DNA from: Caldilinea sp. CFX5
GTDB taxonomy: Bacteria; Chloroflexota; Anaerolineae; Caldilineales; Caldilineaceae
Length of the DNA stretch: 44,270 bases
Direction: 5' to 3'
Assembly: GCA_021405325.1 (NCBI GenBank)
Contig: QWII01000085.1
Span: forward strand, 1-44,270
Below are positions 1 through 9,400 of this stretch, one piece after another. Under the pieces are notes generated by a model that ran no database searches, was not told where the DNA came from, and saw only the letters and a program-made list of their open reading frames with translations. Each line of letters begins with the position of its first letter. Positions within the stretch are counted from its first letter, which is position 1. A program made the translations under genes and the position numbers.

Positions 1-64
1 GTAGGTCATCGCCGGCGGCGTGACAAGTTCCTGTAGGTCATCGCCGCCGGCGTGACAAGTTCCA
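1..64. repeat. 32-bp tandem duplication at the left edge
   Basis: Two direct copies of a 32-bp unit (1-32 and 33-64) beginning gtaggtcatcgccg and ending gtgacaagttcc. They differ at an internal GC block (gccggcggcg against gccgccggcg) and at the last base. The array may continue to the left of the window. No coding sense was seen; positions 65-166 hold nothing recognisable. Confidence 0.85.
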
Positions 65-166
65 AGGATTACCGAAACAAGTAGCTAACCTTCATTAGTC
101 TTCCCACGACACTCACAGGCGACGGCGCATTAACAAAATCGTGGGCGTGCGCGCGCCTCGTCTGCG

Positions 167-1567
167 CTATTGCCGGCGTTGCACAAAGGGGACAAATAGG
201 CGGGCGGCCGGGGTTGCCACCACCGTTGGGGTTACCGGGGGAGTCGGCGTGGGGTCAGGGCCGGCTTCGACGCGCCAGAGATGGACGATGGTTTCGCCAA
301 AGGGGCCGGCGTCGCGCTCGGTGGCGTAGATCAGCTTGCGCCTGGCATCGTAGGCCACATCGTTGAGGATGCCGCAATTGGGCTTGAACAGAATGTCGGT
401 TGGGCGGTGGATAGTGTAGGGCAGAACTGTCCACGCTTCTTTTGTACCGGCGACCACGGCCAGCAAGTCTGCCGGGTCATAGAAGAGCATCTGCGGCTCG
501 TACGGTTCAGCATGGTACCCTTTGTCGATGCTGCAAACCGCCGGACATTCGGCGCCGGGCGTACCATAACAGTTGTCGCCCAATCCCTTGCGCCCCATGA
601 TCACCACCGCGCTTTTGCCGCCGCCTTCCAACCAGGCGCCACCGCCCCACTCATCTGCTGGGCGGTAATTGGGGTAGTGACATTGGGCTGGGTTTTGGAT
701 GCACCCTGTCACTTCCGGGTAGTAGAGTAAGGCCAATGCCGCCAGATTCTGCCCCGGTGTGAGCGGATTGCCGTCGAGCCAGGGCGCCGTGGCATAAATC
801 GTTGGCCCCTGTGAGCCGCCAAAGGCGCCGGCGGGACGACTGTTACCGGCCAGCAGCCACTTGCCGCCCAAGTGTTGATCGGCAAAGGCGACCGGCGCCG
901 TGAAGAGATAGTTGGTCGTCTTGGCATTGTCAAAAACCACATTGTTGCGCGGGCCAATGTGCCAAACCCCTTGCGCCCCGCTGTAGTCGCGGTTGCTCCA
1001 CCCCAGAGAATCCTGGTCACGGGCGGCAGCATTGTACCAATCGCGCAGGTTCCAGGCGATCTTGTCGATGTTGTCCAGATAGGCCAGCCCCGCCACCTCA
1101 ACATATTCGCAACCAGGTTCAAAGGTGCAGTTATCCCGCCAGCCGCCGGTAATGTCGGCCAGGGGGCGCAAGACCGTGGCGCGTGGCAGCGCCGCAAAAT
1201 CTTTGGTGATCACCGGCGCCGGAATGCTGATCTCGCCGACCACACGATCCGGGTTTTTCCCCGCCGCATAGAGCGAACCAGGGTAGCCATCATTGGGACC
1301 ATCGGTATCGCCGCCCGGATAGTAGGCTAGGGCGTGACCGCTGTAGGCCCACTCATCGCCGGCGGGGTAGGCAAAGGCGCCTAAGTAGCGCAGGTCGGTT
1401 GGCTGGAGCCGCTCGGTTGCATGCTGTTTAGCAGACGGCTGGGCTGTCAACGCCGACTGCTCGGCCGCCATAAGTAATGGGGCGCCGCCGCTCAGGATGA
1501 CGAACAGCAGGAAGAAGAGGAGCCAGCCAACCAACCATAATCTGTTTGCACTGTACCACTGTTTCAT
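167..1567 (-). CDS. secreted protein of unknown function with C-terminal LFVPF tail
   Basis: A 466-residue exported protein I do not recognise. It opens with a basic start and a long hydrophobic stretch (about residues 10-34), consistent with a signal peptide ending near MAAEQ. The body is rich in Trp, Tyr, Gly and Asp with scattered cysteines (for example the pairs around CTFEPGC and CGTPGAEC-like spacing), suggesting an extracytoplasmic, disulfide-stabilised, possibly beta-propeller fold. A Pro/Thr linker (PTPTPPVTPT) precedes the last residues ARLFVPFVQRRQ, resembling the tails of two other secreted proteins in this window. The start at 1567 has GGAG ten bases upstream. It is transcribed away from the copper genes and has no obvious partner. 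Function is unknown; export is well supported. Confidence 0.85.
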   Translation of the reverse strand: MKQWYSANRLWLVGWLLFFLLFVILSGGAPLLMAAEQSALTAQPSAKQHATERLQPTDLRYLGAFAYPAGDEWAYSGHALAYYPGGDTDGPNDGYPGSLYAAGKNPDRVVGEISIPAPVITKDFAALPRATVLRPLADITGGWRDNCTFEPGCEYVEVAGLAYLDNIDKIAWNLRDWYNAAARDQDSLGWSNRDYSGAQGVWHIGPRNNVVFDNAKTTNYLFTAPVAFADQHLGGKWLLAGNSRPAGAFGGSQGPTIYATAPWLDGNPLTPGQNLAALALLYYPEVTGCIQNPAQCHYPNYRPADEWGGGAWLEGGGKSAVVIMGRKGLGDNCYGTPGAECPAVCSIDKGYHAEPYEPQMLFYDPADLLAVVAGTKEAWTVLPYTIHRPTDILFKPNCGILNDVAYDARRKLIYATERDAGPFGETIVHLWRVEAGPDPTPTPPVTPTVVATPAARLFVPFVQRRQ

Positions 1568-1702
1568 GGGTAAAGTACTCCGTTTGTTGTAGGATAAACG
1601 TTGCGTTGTGGTCGCTCATTATACACCATAGGTAAGCCTATTTACGATCTGTTCTTTGGTGCAAATTCGCAAACGAACAATTTTTGTGATAGAGTATCAC
1701 CT

Positions 1703-2215
1703 ATGAGCAGGCGAAAGGGGTTGTCCGGAACGCACCAACCGCGCTTTACCGGCTCGTTGTCACACCGGCAACGATGCTTGTTGGGCTGCTATGTGCTGTT
1801 CTTTGCCCTCATTTTGCCCTTGATCTGTTGGGGCGCGTGGGCGGAACCGGGCCATCCCCACCGCACCCCCCATTTTGTCTTTGTCGATCCCGCCGCGCAC
1901 GCCCTGCATCCGCCGGCGGAAACCCGTAACAACTGGGCGACGGCGCCCAGCGTCCACCAACAACATCAGCGCATGGCGGCGCTTGCGGTTGTCCCGCTAC
2001 GTTTTGATGCGACCTGTCATCTACGTGCTGCTCCATTGGTCAATGGGCGTGCAACACCGACACTTTTGCTCTTTTCCATTTTGCTACTGATCCTCCTCGC
2101 TGAGCGGACGCCCCGCCGGCTGGAGCGCTTGGGTTTTGTGTCGTGGGTGCGCCCACTCTTTCCGCAAGCATACGTTTGTGCGGTGCTATTGCCGCCACCC
2201 CGCTTGTCTCGTTAA
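1703..2215 (+). CDS. small two-helix membrane protein, unknown
   Basis: A 170-residue hypothetical protein read from the ATG at 1703. An upstream ATG at 1601 in the same frame is possible but would overlap the region facing the divergent gene. It shows one hydrophobic helix near residues 24-46 (CYVLFFALILPLICWGAWA), a histidine- and proline-rich loop (GHPHRTPH, then HQQHQ), a second helix (LLLFSILLLILLAE) and an arginine-rich tail. That layout suits a membrane protein with a metal-touching extracytoplasmic loop, and the next three genes read as copper handling, but this link is inference. No strong ribosome-binding site is visible, so both the start and the gene itself are moderately uncertain. 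Confidence 0.5.
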   Translation: MSRRKGLSGTHQPRFTGSLSHRQRCLLGCYVLFFALILPLICWGAWAEPGHPHRTPHFVFVDPAAHALHPPAETRNNWATAPSVHQQHQRMAALAVVPLRFDATCHLRAAPLVNGRATPTLLLFSILLLILLAERTPRRLERLGFVSWVRPLFPQAYVCAVLLPPPRLSR

Positions 2216-2292
2216 TCGCCTTCCTGTTTGCTTTTTCACACGGCGCCGACCATACCATCAATAGACGTTGATCGGTCGTCTATCCCTGCTTG

Positions 2293-2332
2293 CTCATCAT
2301 AGGGGCACGATAGTTCGTGCCCCTATGATGAG
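2293..2332. repeat. palindromic repeat with GGGGCACGA core, copy 1
   Basis: Perfect inverted repeat: arms ctcatcataggggcacga (2293-2310) and its complement (2315-2332) around a 4-base loop. A close relative with longer arms lies at 33760-33819. It sits in the gap before the gene at 2373 and has no T-run, so it is more likely a dispersed repeat than a terminator. Confidence 0.85.
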
Positions 2333-2372
2333 GATTAACGATTGTGATGACAAACGAGAGACAAGTGTGACC

Positions 2373-3359
2373 ATGAAATATCTGATTTTGCTGCCTACGC
2401 TGTTACTGAGCGTGTGGCTCTTCTATCAGCAGTCATCGCTCCTGGCCGCGCCCGGTGCGGCCACAACACCAACACCGACGCCAGCCGAAGAAGCAACCGG
2501 CGCGTTGATCACAACAACGACAACTGTTACCGAGGCCAACGCCGCGCCCACCCTGGCTGATCTCCAGGCGCAGATCGCGGCCTTGCAAGCCCAAGTCGAT
2601 GAGTTGACGGTCGCGCACGCGGCCACCCATGCCGCCGACCTCAACCAGGTGACAACCGCCGTCTACCTGCTCGACACGGCCGGCCTCCATGATCTCGATG
2701 TGCGGCTCAATAAAGAACAGGTGATTGCGCCGGGGGATGCCGGTCGCGTGGCGCGTGTGGGGCGGCTGCTGGCGGCGGTCGCCTGGCCGACCCCGCTGGC
2801 GACTGAGATTGTCACCTTGACCACGGCGTTGGCTGATCTTGCGACGGCGCTTGAAGATGATGATCTGGCCACTGCCGCCCCCTTAGCCACCCTGGTGCAT
2901 GACGTGCAACATGATTTCTCCCATGCGGTTGACCATTGGGCGGCAGAAGCCGCCGCGCCGGCTCACAGCGCCGGGCAAGCCTTCCGTGTCACCAGCGCCG
3001 TCTACCTGCTTGACACTGCCGGTCTCCATGATCTGGATGTACGGCTCAATAAAGAACAGGTGATTGCGCCGGGGGACGCCGGTGGCGTGGCGCGCGTGGC
3101 GCGGCTGCTCGACACAGTCGATTGGCCGGCACCATTGGCAACCGCGGTTGTCACCCTGACCACCGTCCTGACCGACCTCGCGACTGCGCTGGAAAATGAT
3201 GATCTGGCCACCGCCGCGCCTTTAGCAACCCAAGTCCATGAAGTGCAACATGACTTTTCCCACGCCGCCGAACATTGGCTGGGGGAAATGAGCGGCCATC
3301 ACGACGAGGGGGCCGATCATGCCGAAGGGGGAGAGAAACCGGCGGACGGGCATAAATAG
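2373..3359 (+). CDS. exported His-rich protein with internally duplicated helical domain
   Basis: A 328-residue exported protein. It has a signal peptide (residues 1-25), a Thr/Pro linker and a short coiled coil (about 60-85, repeated LQAQ heptads). Two tandem copies of a roughly 100-residue helical domain start near residues 93 and 206. Each copy runs from AVYLLDTAGLHDLDVRLNKE to a histidine-bearing helix (VHDVQHDFSHAVDHW; VHEVQHDFSHAAEHW). The C-terminus is histidine-rich (GHHDEGADHAEGG). The copies are nearly identical at DNA level for about 85 bp (2659-2743 and 3000-3084), so the duplication is young or still homogenised. Periplasmic or surface metal binding, probably copper, is inferred from the histidines and from the CopC/CopD genes just downstream. 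No named family was recognised. ATG 2373 is chosen because it starts the signal peptide and follows GAGAG. Confidence 0.85.
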   Translation: MKYLILLPTLLLSVWLFYQQSSLLAAPGAATTPTPTPAEEATGALITTTTTVTEANAAPTLADLQAQIAALQAQVDELTVAHAATHAADLNQVTTAVYLLDTAGLHDLDVRLNKEQVIAPGDAGRVARVGRLLAAVAWPTPLATEIVTLTTALADLATALEDDDLATAAPLATLVHDVQHDFSHAVDHWAAEAAAPAHSAGQAFRVTSAVYLLDTAGLHDLDVRLNKEQVIAPGDAGGVARVARLLDTVDWPAPLATAVVTLTTVLTDLATALENDDLATAAPLATQVHEVQHDFSHAAEHWLGEMSGHHDEGADHAEGGEKPADGHK

Positions 3360-3369
3360 GGGTGCGGCA

Positions 3370-3518
3370 CACTACAACGGATGGGGACGGGAACGGATTT
3401 TTACCTGTATGGATGACCGGTTGAGGTTCAATGATGGCCACTGTGAGCGAAAAGCGCTGACCATAGGTGCTTTCGTCATGGCACGGGCAATCCGTTTCCG
3501 CCCCCATCCGCTGTAGTG
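3370..3518. repeat. imperfect long inverted repeat of the CGGAT family
   Basis: Left arm 3370-3399 (cactacaacggatgggg...) and right arm 3489-3518 are complementary over 30 bp with four mismatches, around an 89-bp centre. The arms share the words caacggat and cggatt with the larger repeat clusters at 11518-11766 and 15937-16325, so this looks like a diverged member of that family lying between two copper-cluster genes. Confidence 0.7.
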
Positions 3519-3580
3519 TTTATACGCGCTGCTACACTGTTTCTTGTTGTGCCACGCTTCAATCCAGGAGTCTACACTTG

Positions 3581-4201
3581 ATGACGATACGAACGCTGCT
3601 CTATTGCTCCTTACTTGGGCTATTCATCTGGTTGGCAAGCCTGGCCCAAAGCCGGTCGGCCCTGGCCCATGCCGACCTTGACCGTTCCGACCCCGCCGCC
3701 GATGCGCTCTTGACCACGGCGCCGACCCAAGTGCAACTCTGGTTTACCCAGGAACTCTTCCGACGCCAGGGGCAGAACCGCATTGAAGTCTACGCCGCCG
3801 ACGGTAGTCGCCAGGAGCAGGGCGAAGCCGCCATTGATGACGACGACCGCACCCTGCTGACCGTGGCGTTGCAACCGGATCTGCCGCCGGGGGTCTACAC
3901 CGTGCGCTGGCAAGCGGTCTCGTCGGAGGACGGCCACGAAAGCGCCGGCGAGTTTAGCTTTACCGTCGCAACCGGGGACGCGGCGGCTGCCCCTGTCACT
4001 GACGCCGCCACGCCTACTGCCCTGCCGCTACCGGCGGATACAGTGACACCGACCCCCGTCGCTACCTCAACGCCAGCGCCCACTGCGCCGCAACCGTCGA
4101 CCACCGGAACAGGGTTGCCTTGTTTGGGTGGTACGGCGCCATTGGTGCTGGCGGTCGGCGTCATTTGGGGCAGCCGGCGACGGGCGCGGTTGACGAGATA
4201 G
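3581..4201 (+). CDS. CopC-domain protein with C-terminal membrane anchor
   Basis: A 206-residue exported CopC-like copper-binding protein. A signal peptide (1-29) ends at SALAHADLD, leaving His30 as the second residue of the mature chain, where CopC proteins bind Cu(II). The CopC beta-sandwich follows (about 30-130) with the typical TAPTQVQLWF strand and the second conserved motif SSEDGHESAG (His119). A Thr/Pro-rich linker leads to a terminal hydrophobic helix and an RRRAR stop, so the domain is likely tethered outside the membrane. The ATG at 3581 is preceded by AGGAG at ten bases. The next gene carries another CopC domain fused to CopD, supporting a role in copper binding or uptake. Copper rather than another metal is inferred from family. 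Confidence 0.88.
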   Translation: MTIRTLLYCSLLGLFIWLASLAQSRSALAHADLDRSDPAADALLTTAPTQVQLWFTQELFRRQGQNRIEVYAADGSRQEQGEAAIDDDDRTLLTVALQPDLPPGVYTVRWQAVSSEDGHESAGEFSFTVATGDAAAAPVTDAATPTALPLPADTVTPTPVATSTPAPTAPQPSTTGTGLPCLGGTAPLVLAVGVIWGSRRRARLTR

Positions 4202-4206
4202 CGGCC

Positions 4207-4397
4207 ATATCACCGCGAATCAGAGGATTAGCGAATTACCCTGATGTGAAAATAACAGGGATTTCACCGATTATGCCGATTAACGAATAGAAAAATCTGT
4301 GCAATCGGTGAAATCCCTGTTGCATTTTCATCGTTTGTGGTGTCGCCAAGACATGTGGCCTGATGTGATTCGCTAATCCTCTGATTCGCGGTGATAT
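4207..4397. mobile_element. nested palindromic element: 30-bp terminal inverted repeats enclosing a 120-bp repeat unit
   Basis: Outer arms 4207-4236 and 4368-4397 are a perfect 30-bp inverted repeat (atatcaccgcgaatcagagg...). Inside lies a 120-bp unit (4241-4360) that recurs at 41271-41390 with only a few substitutions. The unit itself contains a perfect 19-bp inverted repeat (4254-4272 and 4303-4321, aacagggatttcaccgatt). There is no reading frame of note, so this resembles a non-autonomous palindromic element. Its right flank runs to within 66 bp of the copC-copD start. Confidence 0.85.
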
Positions 4398-4462
4398 ACC
4401 AGGCAACCACCAACGACCGTGGCGCCTTGGCCGTAACAGGATTGGCAGAGTGAGAAGAGTCC

Positions 4463-6349
4463 ATGAGGCAAGCTGTGCAAAGAAACGGCTGGATTGTGCT
4501 GGTTGGTTTGTGCGTCTTGTGCGCCCTGCTTTGGTGGCACACCGTGGCCCAAGCGCACGCATTGCTGGTGCGTTCGGCGCCGGCGGCGGGGACGGAACTG
4601 GCGACGGCGCCGGCCACAGTAGAACTCTGGTTTAGCGAACCGCTGGAGCCGGCCTTTAGCTATGCCTACCTGGTCGATGCCGCCGGCAATCAGTTTGGCG
4701 AAGGCGCGTCCACCGTCGATGGCGCCGACCCGCACCACCTGACCTTGACCCTGGCGCCGACGACCACCGTGCCGCCGGGCATCTACACCGTGCTCTACCA
4801 CACCCTCTCGCAAGCCGACGGCCATGCGTGGCTCGGCTCCTTTCCGCTGACGGTGTTGAACCCCGACGGCAGCCGTCCGACCGGCGACCTGGCCACAACC
4901 GCGACCACCGACGGCGTACAACAGGGCGAACTGCCGACGCCGCTCAAAGCCGCCAGCCGCTGGTTTTCGTTGATGGGCGCCCTGTTGTTGACCGGCGTCC
5001 TCGCCTTTCAACAACTTGTCGTTGGGCAATCCAGCGCCGGTGCGAAAGCGCCATCTGCCGGAACCACCGAGCCGTTGGCGGAACTGGAACGCATGGCGCG
5101 CTTGCTCTTGGTGGCGGGCATCGGGGCGGTTTTTATCGGCGGCTGGCTACAGGTCCTATCACAGATGACACTGTTGGCGGAACCGGGCGGCAGCGGCGCG
5201 GTGAGCGGGGCGGCGTTGGATCTCTTCTTTCAGACACGCGCCGGGCGCTTTCTGGTAGCGCGCCAACTGCTGGCCGCCGGGCTGTTGTTTCTGACCATTG
5301 TCGCCGCCGGTCTGCCGGCTAGGGGACAGCGGCTGGTGCGCTGGGTGATGCTCTTGCTCAGTGTGGGGCTGCTTGCCACCTTTGCTATGGGTAGCCATGC
5401 GGCGGCGGTGGCGGGCAGCGGTTGGGCAATTCTGGGCGATTTTGTCCACCTGCTGGCGGCAGCCAGTTGGCTGGGCGGCTTGCTCCTGCTGGCGCTGCTG
5501 CTCTGGCAGTGGCAGCGGCAACCCACGGTTGATACCGGCGTGCTGCGCCAGCTTGTGCGGCGCTTTTCGGCGCTGGCGACGCTGGCGGTCTTTGTGTTGG
5601 TTGTCACGGGTCTCTTTAGCAGCCTGGTGCAACTGCCGACGTGGACCGATCTCTGGCGCACCACCTATGGGCGGCTGTTGCTGCTCAAGGTGCTGTTGGT
5701 GGCCGGGGCAATGGGGCTGGCTTGGTTCAACCACCGCTTTGTGCGCAGCCAAGACGCGCCACCCACTGCGCCCAGCTTTGCCCGCCAGGTCTGGCGGGAA
5801 GCAGGGGTTGGCATCGGCATCATGATGGTGGTGGCGCTGCTGGTGCAGACGCCGGTGCCGCCGCTGCCGGTTGTCGCCGCGCCAGCCTCACGCTTTGAAA
5901 CCGTCCTCCAGGCTGACGACCTGACCATTCACCTGCAAATTTCACCCAACCAGGTCGGTGACAACCGCTATATCGCTCACCTGTATCATGCCGATAATTC
6001 GCCGATTGGCGAGGTGCAACTGGTGCGGCTCAATTTTACCCACCAAACCGCTGCCCTGGGCCAGGCCACGCTCGACCTGACGGCGCAAGGGGGCGACTTC
6101 TTTGCCGGCGCCGGCGCCTACCAAAACCGCGCCGGGCCGTGGGATCTGTCGATCTACGTGCGGCGGCGGGGGATGGATGATCTGTTCACGACCTTCACTG
6201 TTGACGTGCCGCCGCCGGTCGTCAGCGCCCCACGTGACCCGTGGCAGAATCCGATTGCCGCCCTGCCCGCCGGGGTGGTGGCTGGGGGGATGGTGGGAGC
6301 GCTCTTGTTGCTGCCGTTGATCTGGCGGCGGACATCAGCTCCCTCCTAA
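4463..6349 (+). CDS. CopC-CopD fusion copper transport protein
   Basis: A 628-residue membrane protein. A signal/anchor helix (10-30) precedes an N-terminal CopC domain (about 31-135) with the metal-site histidine at residue 32 (QAHALLVRSAP) and a second motif QADGHAW. A CopD-type membrane region follows (about 165-480) with multiple hydrophobic helices, including the GDFVHLLAAASWLGG motif typical of CopD. The C-terminal extracytoplasmic segment (about 490-600) is beta-rich and resembles the tail of YcnJ-type proteins, and a last helix ends in WRR. Family members move copper across the cytoplasmic membrane or sense it. It forms a cluster with the CopC-only protein and the His-rich duplicated protein upstream. 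The 261-bp gap before it holds a repeat element, so shared transcription is uncertain. Confidence 0.9.
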   Translation: MRQAVQRNGWIVLVGLCVLCALLWWHTVAQAHALLVRSAPAAGTELATAPATVELWFSEPLEPAFSYAYLVDAAGNQFGEGASTVDGADPHHLTLTLAPTTTVPPGIYTVLYHTLSQADGHAWLGSFPLTVLNPDGSRPTGDLATTATTDGVQQGELPTPLKAASRWFSLMGALLLTGVLAFQQLVVGQSSAGAKAPSAGTTEPLAELERMARLLLVAGIGAVFIGGWLQVLSQMTLLAEPGGSGAVSGAALDLFFQTRAGRFLVARQLLAAGLLFLTIVAAGLPARGQRLVRWVMLLLSVGLLATFAMGSHAAAVAGSGWAILGDFVHLLAAASWLGGLLLLALLLWQWQRQPTVDTGVLRQLVRRFSALATLAVFVLVVTGLFSSLVQLPTWTDLWRTTYGRLLLLKVLLVAGAMGLAWFNHRFVRSQDAPPTAPSFARQVWREAGVGIGIMMVVALLVQTPVPPLPVVAAPASRFETVLQADDLTIHLQISPNQVGDNRYIAHLYHADNSPIGEVQLVRLNFTHQTAALGQATLDLTAQGGDFFAGAGAYQNRAGPWDLSIYVRRRGMDDLFTTFTVDVPPPVVSAPRDPWQNPIAALPAGVVAGGMVGALLLLPLIWRRTSAPS

Positions 6350-6442
6350 CCTCTCGTTCAACTAAGTTCACATTGAAGCCCAACTTGAGGGAGGATCTAT
6401 AACCGGTCCCCTCCATAACCTGGGTAAGGGTTAGGGAGAGGG

Positions 6443-9400
6443 TTAGCCAAAGATACGCTTGACGATTGTTGCCAGAAGACCATCGGCGTTGGTTCGTTTA
6501 GAATTTGGCGGTGGTAGAGCGACTTTTCCACTGACCGCTAGTTGTTGTGACAGGTGTTCCCAGCCTTGTAAACTGCTTGGCAAACCGAAATCCTTTGCCA
6601 GCCCCACTAGCGCTTGCAACGCCTCCGCCAACTCTATTGGTTTGGCCAGCCGATAGACAGTGATCCACGCTGTCACTGCTTCCTGTTGCTGCTTATTTTG
6701 CCAAAATATATGACCCATATTAAAAATCGTAGCGCACAAACTGGCTACGTCGCCAATGTCCTGACTGATTTTGCGCGCTTGTTGGAGATAGCGGAGGGCG
6801 GTGCCATAGTCGCCACGAATGGCATAGATGTGTGAGATGTTGTTGAGTGTGATCCCTTCGCCTGCCTTGTCGCCGATCTCCTGCCGGATTGTAAGCGACT
6901 GTTCGAGATAGTGGAGTGCGGTGTCATAAACACCACGAGCGTCATAGATTTGTGAGATGTTGTTGAGAATGGTACCTTCGACGCGACGGTTGTTGATCTC
7001 GCGTTGGATGATGAGTGCTTGTTCGAGATAATGTAAAGCAGTGTCATAGTTGCCTCGCACTTTGAAAATTTGTGAGATATTGTTGAGGGTGGTGCCTTCA
7101 CCGCTACGGTCGCCGATCTCCTGACTGATTGTAAGTGACTGTTGGAAATGACGGAGAGCGGCATCATAATTGCCACGTGCGTTATAAATATTTGCAATGT
7201 TGTTGAGGGTAGTGCCTTTGCCGCTGCGATCGCCAATTTCTTGCTGGATTTTGAGTGCCTCTTGGAGATAACGCAGGCTAGTGCTGTAGTCGCCACGAAT
7301 GTCATAGATTAGCGCAATGCTATTGAGTGTGATGCCTTCGCTACGGCGGTTACCGAGATCCCGTTGGATAGTGAGTGCCTGTTGGAGATAGCGTAAGGCA
7401 GTGTCGTAATCACCACGGGCGTCATAGATTTGCGAGATATTACTGAGGATGGTGCCTTCACCGTGGCGGTCGCCAATTTCCTGCTGAATCTTGCATGCTT
7501 GTTCGAGGTAGTGCAAGGCAGCGTCGTGGTTGTCTCTCGCTTTATAGATTTGTGCAATGTTGTTGAGGATGGTGCTTTCAGCGCTACGGTCGCCAATTTC
7601 CTGCTGAATTTTGCGTACTCGTTCGAGGTAGCGCAGGGCAGTGTCGTGATCATCACGAATGCCATAGATGTGCGAGATGTTATTCAGAGTAGTGCATTCG
7701 CCGCGGCGGTCGCCGATCTCCTGCCGAATTGTAAGCGACTGTTCGAGATAGCGCAGAGCAGTGCCATAGTCACCACTAACTTCATAAATCTTTGAGATGT
7801 TATCGAGGGTAGCACTTTCACCGCGGCGGTCGCCGATTTCCTGTTGAATGGTGAGCGCTTGCTGGAAATAACGCAAGGCGGTGTCGTAGTTGCTGTGAGT
7901 GATATAAATTTGCCCAATATTATTAAGGGTAGCACTTTCACCGCGGCGGTCGCCGATTTCCTGTTGAATGGTGAGCGCTTGTTGGAGATAGCGCAGCGCA
8001 GTGTCATAGTCGCCACTTACTTTGAAAATTTGCGAAATGTTGCTCAAGGTGGTGCCTTCGCCTGCCTTGTCACCGATCTCCCGCCGAATTGTAAGCGACC
8101 GTTCGAGATAGTGGAGGGCGGTGTCACGGTTGCCACGGACATCATAGATTTGTGAGATGTTGTTAAGGACGGTGCCTTCGACATGGCGGTTGTTGATCTC
8201 CTGATGGATGGAGAGTGCTTGTTCGAGGTAACGCAGGGCTGTGGTGTAATCGCCTTGCACTTCATAGATTTGTGCAATGTTATTGAGGATGGTGCCTTCG
8301 ACGCTGCGGTCATCGATTTCCTGCTGAATTTTGCGCGCTTGTTCGAGATAATGCAAGGCGGTGTTGTAGTTGCCTTGCCCTATGAAAATTTGGGAGAGGT
8401 TGTTGAGTGTAGCACTTTCAACCCGTTTATCACCGATTTCCTGCTGAATTTTGCGTGCTTGTTCGAGGTAGCGGAGGGCGGTATTGTAGTCACCTCGCGC
8501 TATGAAAATTTGGGAGAGGTTGTTGAGGGTGGTGCCTTCGCCCTCTTTATCGCCGATTTGCTGACGGATATGGAGCGACTGTTCGAGATAGCGCAGGGCG
8601 TCTGTATACTGACCAATATGCACGAGTTGTTTGCCGGTTTCATTCAGTGCATCGCCACGCGTCTGGGGATCAGGGGATTGGCAGATGGCGGGCAGCCAGT
8701 CGGTCAGCAGGGTGTGATAGAGACCATCCAGACTCAAACGACCCACAATCCAATCCAGGGCCAGGCGATCCGCCTGGTCGATCTGCTGGGCGCGACGGAG
8801 GGCGGCGTGGGTGGTCAGGGCCTGGGCCAGGGTGCGCCGTTCGTAGCGGAAGAGGTACTGCTGATAGGCGGCGGCCGCTTGCCAAAGGGGTAGGGCGGGC
8901 AGGGGGACGCCCTGACGCGCCAACCAGTCGGCCACCAGCGGCGAGAGTTGGTATTCGTCACAGGCCAGATCGGGGGCAAAGGATGGCTCGACCAGCGACA
9001 CGGCCAGCAGCCGCTGTAAGAGCGCCGGCGGGTCGGGCAGATCAGCGGCCAGTTTGGCGATGCCTTCTAGCGGCACGGGGGTGGCGTAGGCGGGCAGCCG
9101 CGCCAGCAACTGGCGACTAGCGGCAGGCAGGTGCGCCACAATCTGCGCCAGCGCCATGTCGTTCTGCGTCTCCGCCGTGGCCTGGGCCAGCCGGGCCAGA
9201 AAGTCCGCTTCCTCAGCCGGGTTCATGCCCTGCAAGGCGGCGGTAAAAAAGGTCAGCCCGCGGCCATTGCCATGCAGCGTGGTGTAGAGCGCGCGCAGAC
9301 GGCGGTCGTCGCGCAGCAGGGCCGGCGGCAACTCACGCCGCGCCATCTGCAAAAAGTCGCCATAGGTCGCATGTGCCAGCGCCACCTGATCCGCCGCCGG

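Noticed and set aside
2293..2332. Terminator downstream of the small membrane gene
   Set aside because: No T-run on either side and a close relative exists at 33760, so it is treated as a dispersed repeat.
6755..8554. Long direct-repeat array possibly CRISPR-like
   Set aside because: The 120-bp units are contiguous, coding and in frame with TPR structure; there are no spacers and no cas genes.
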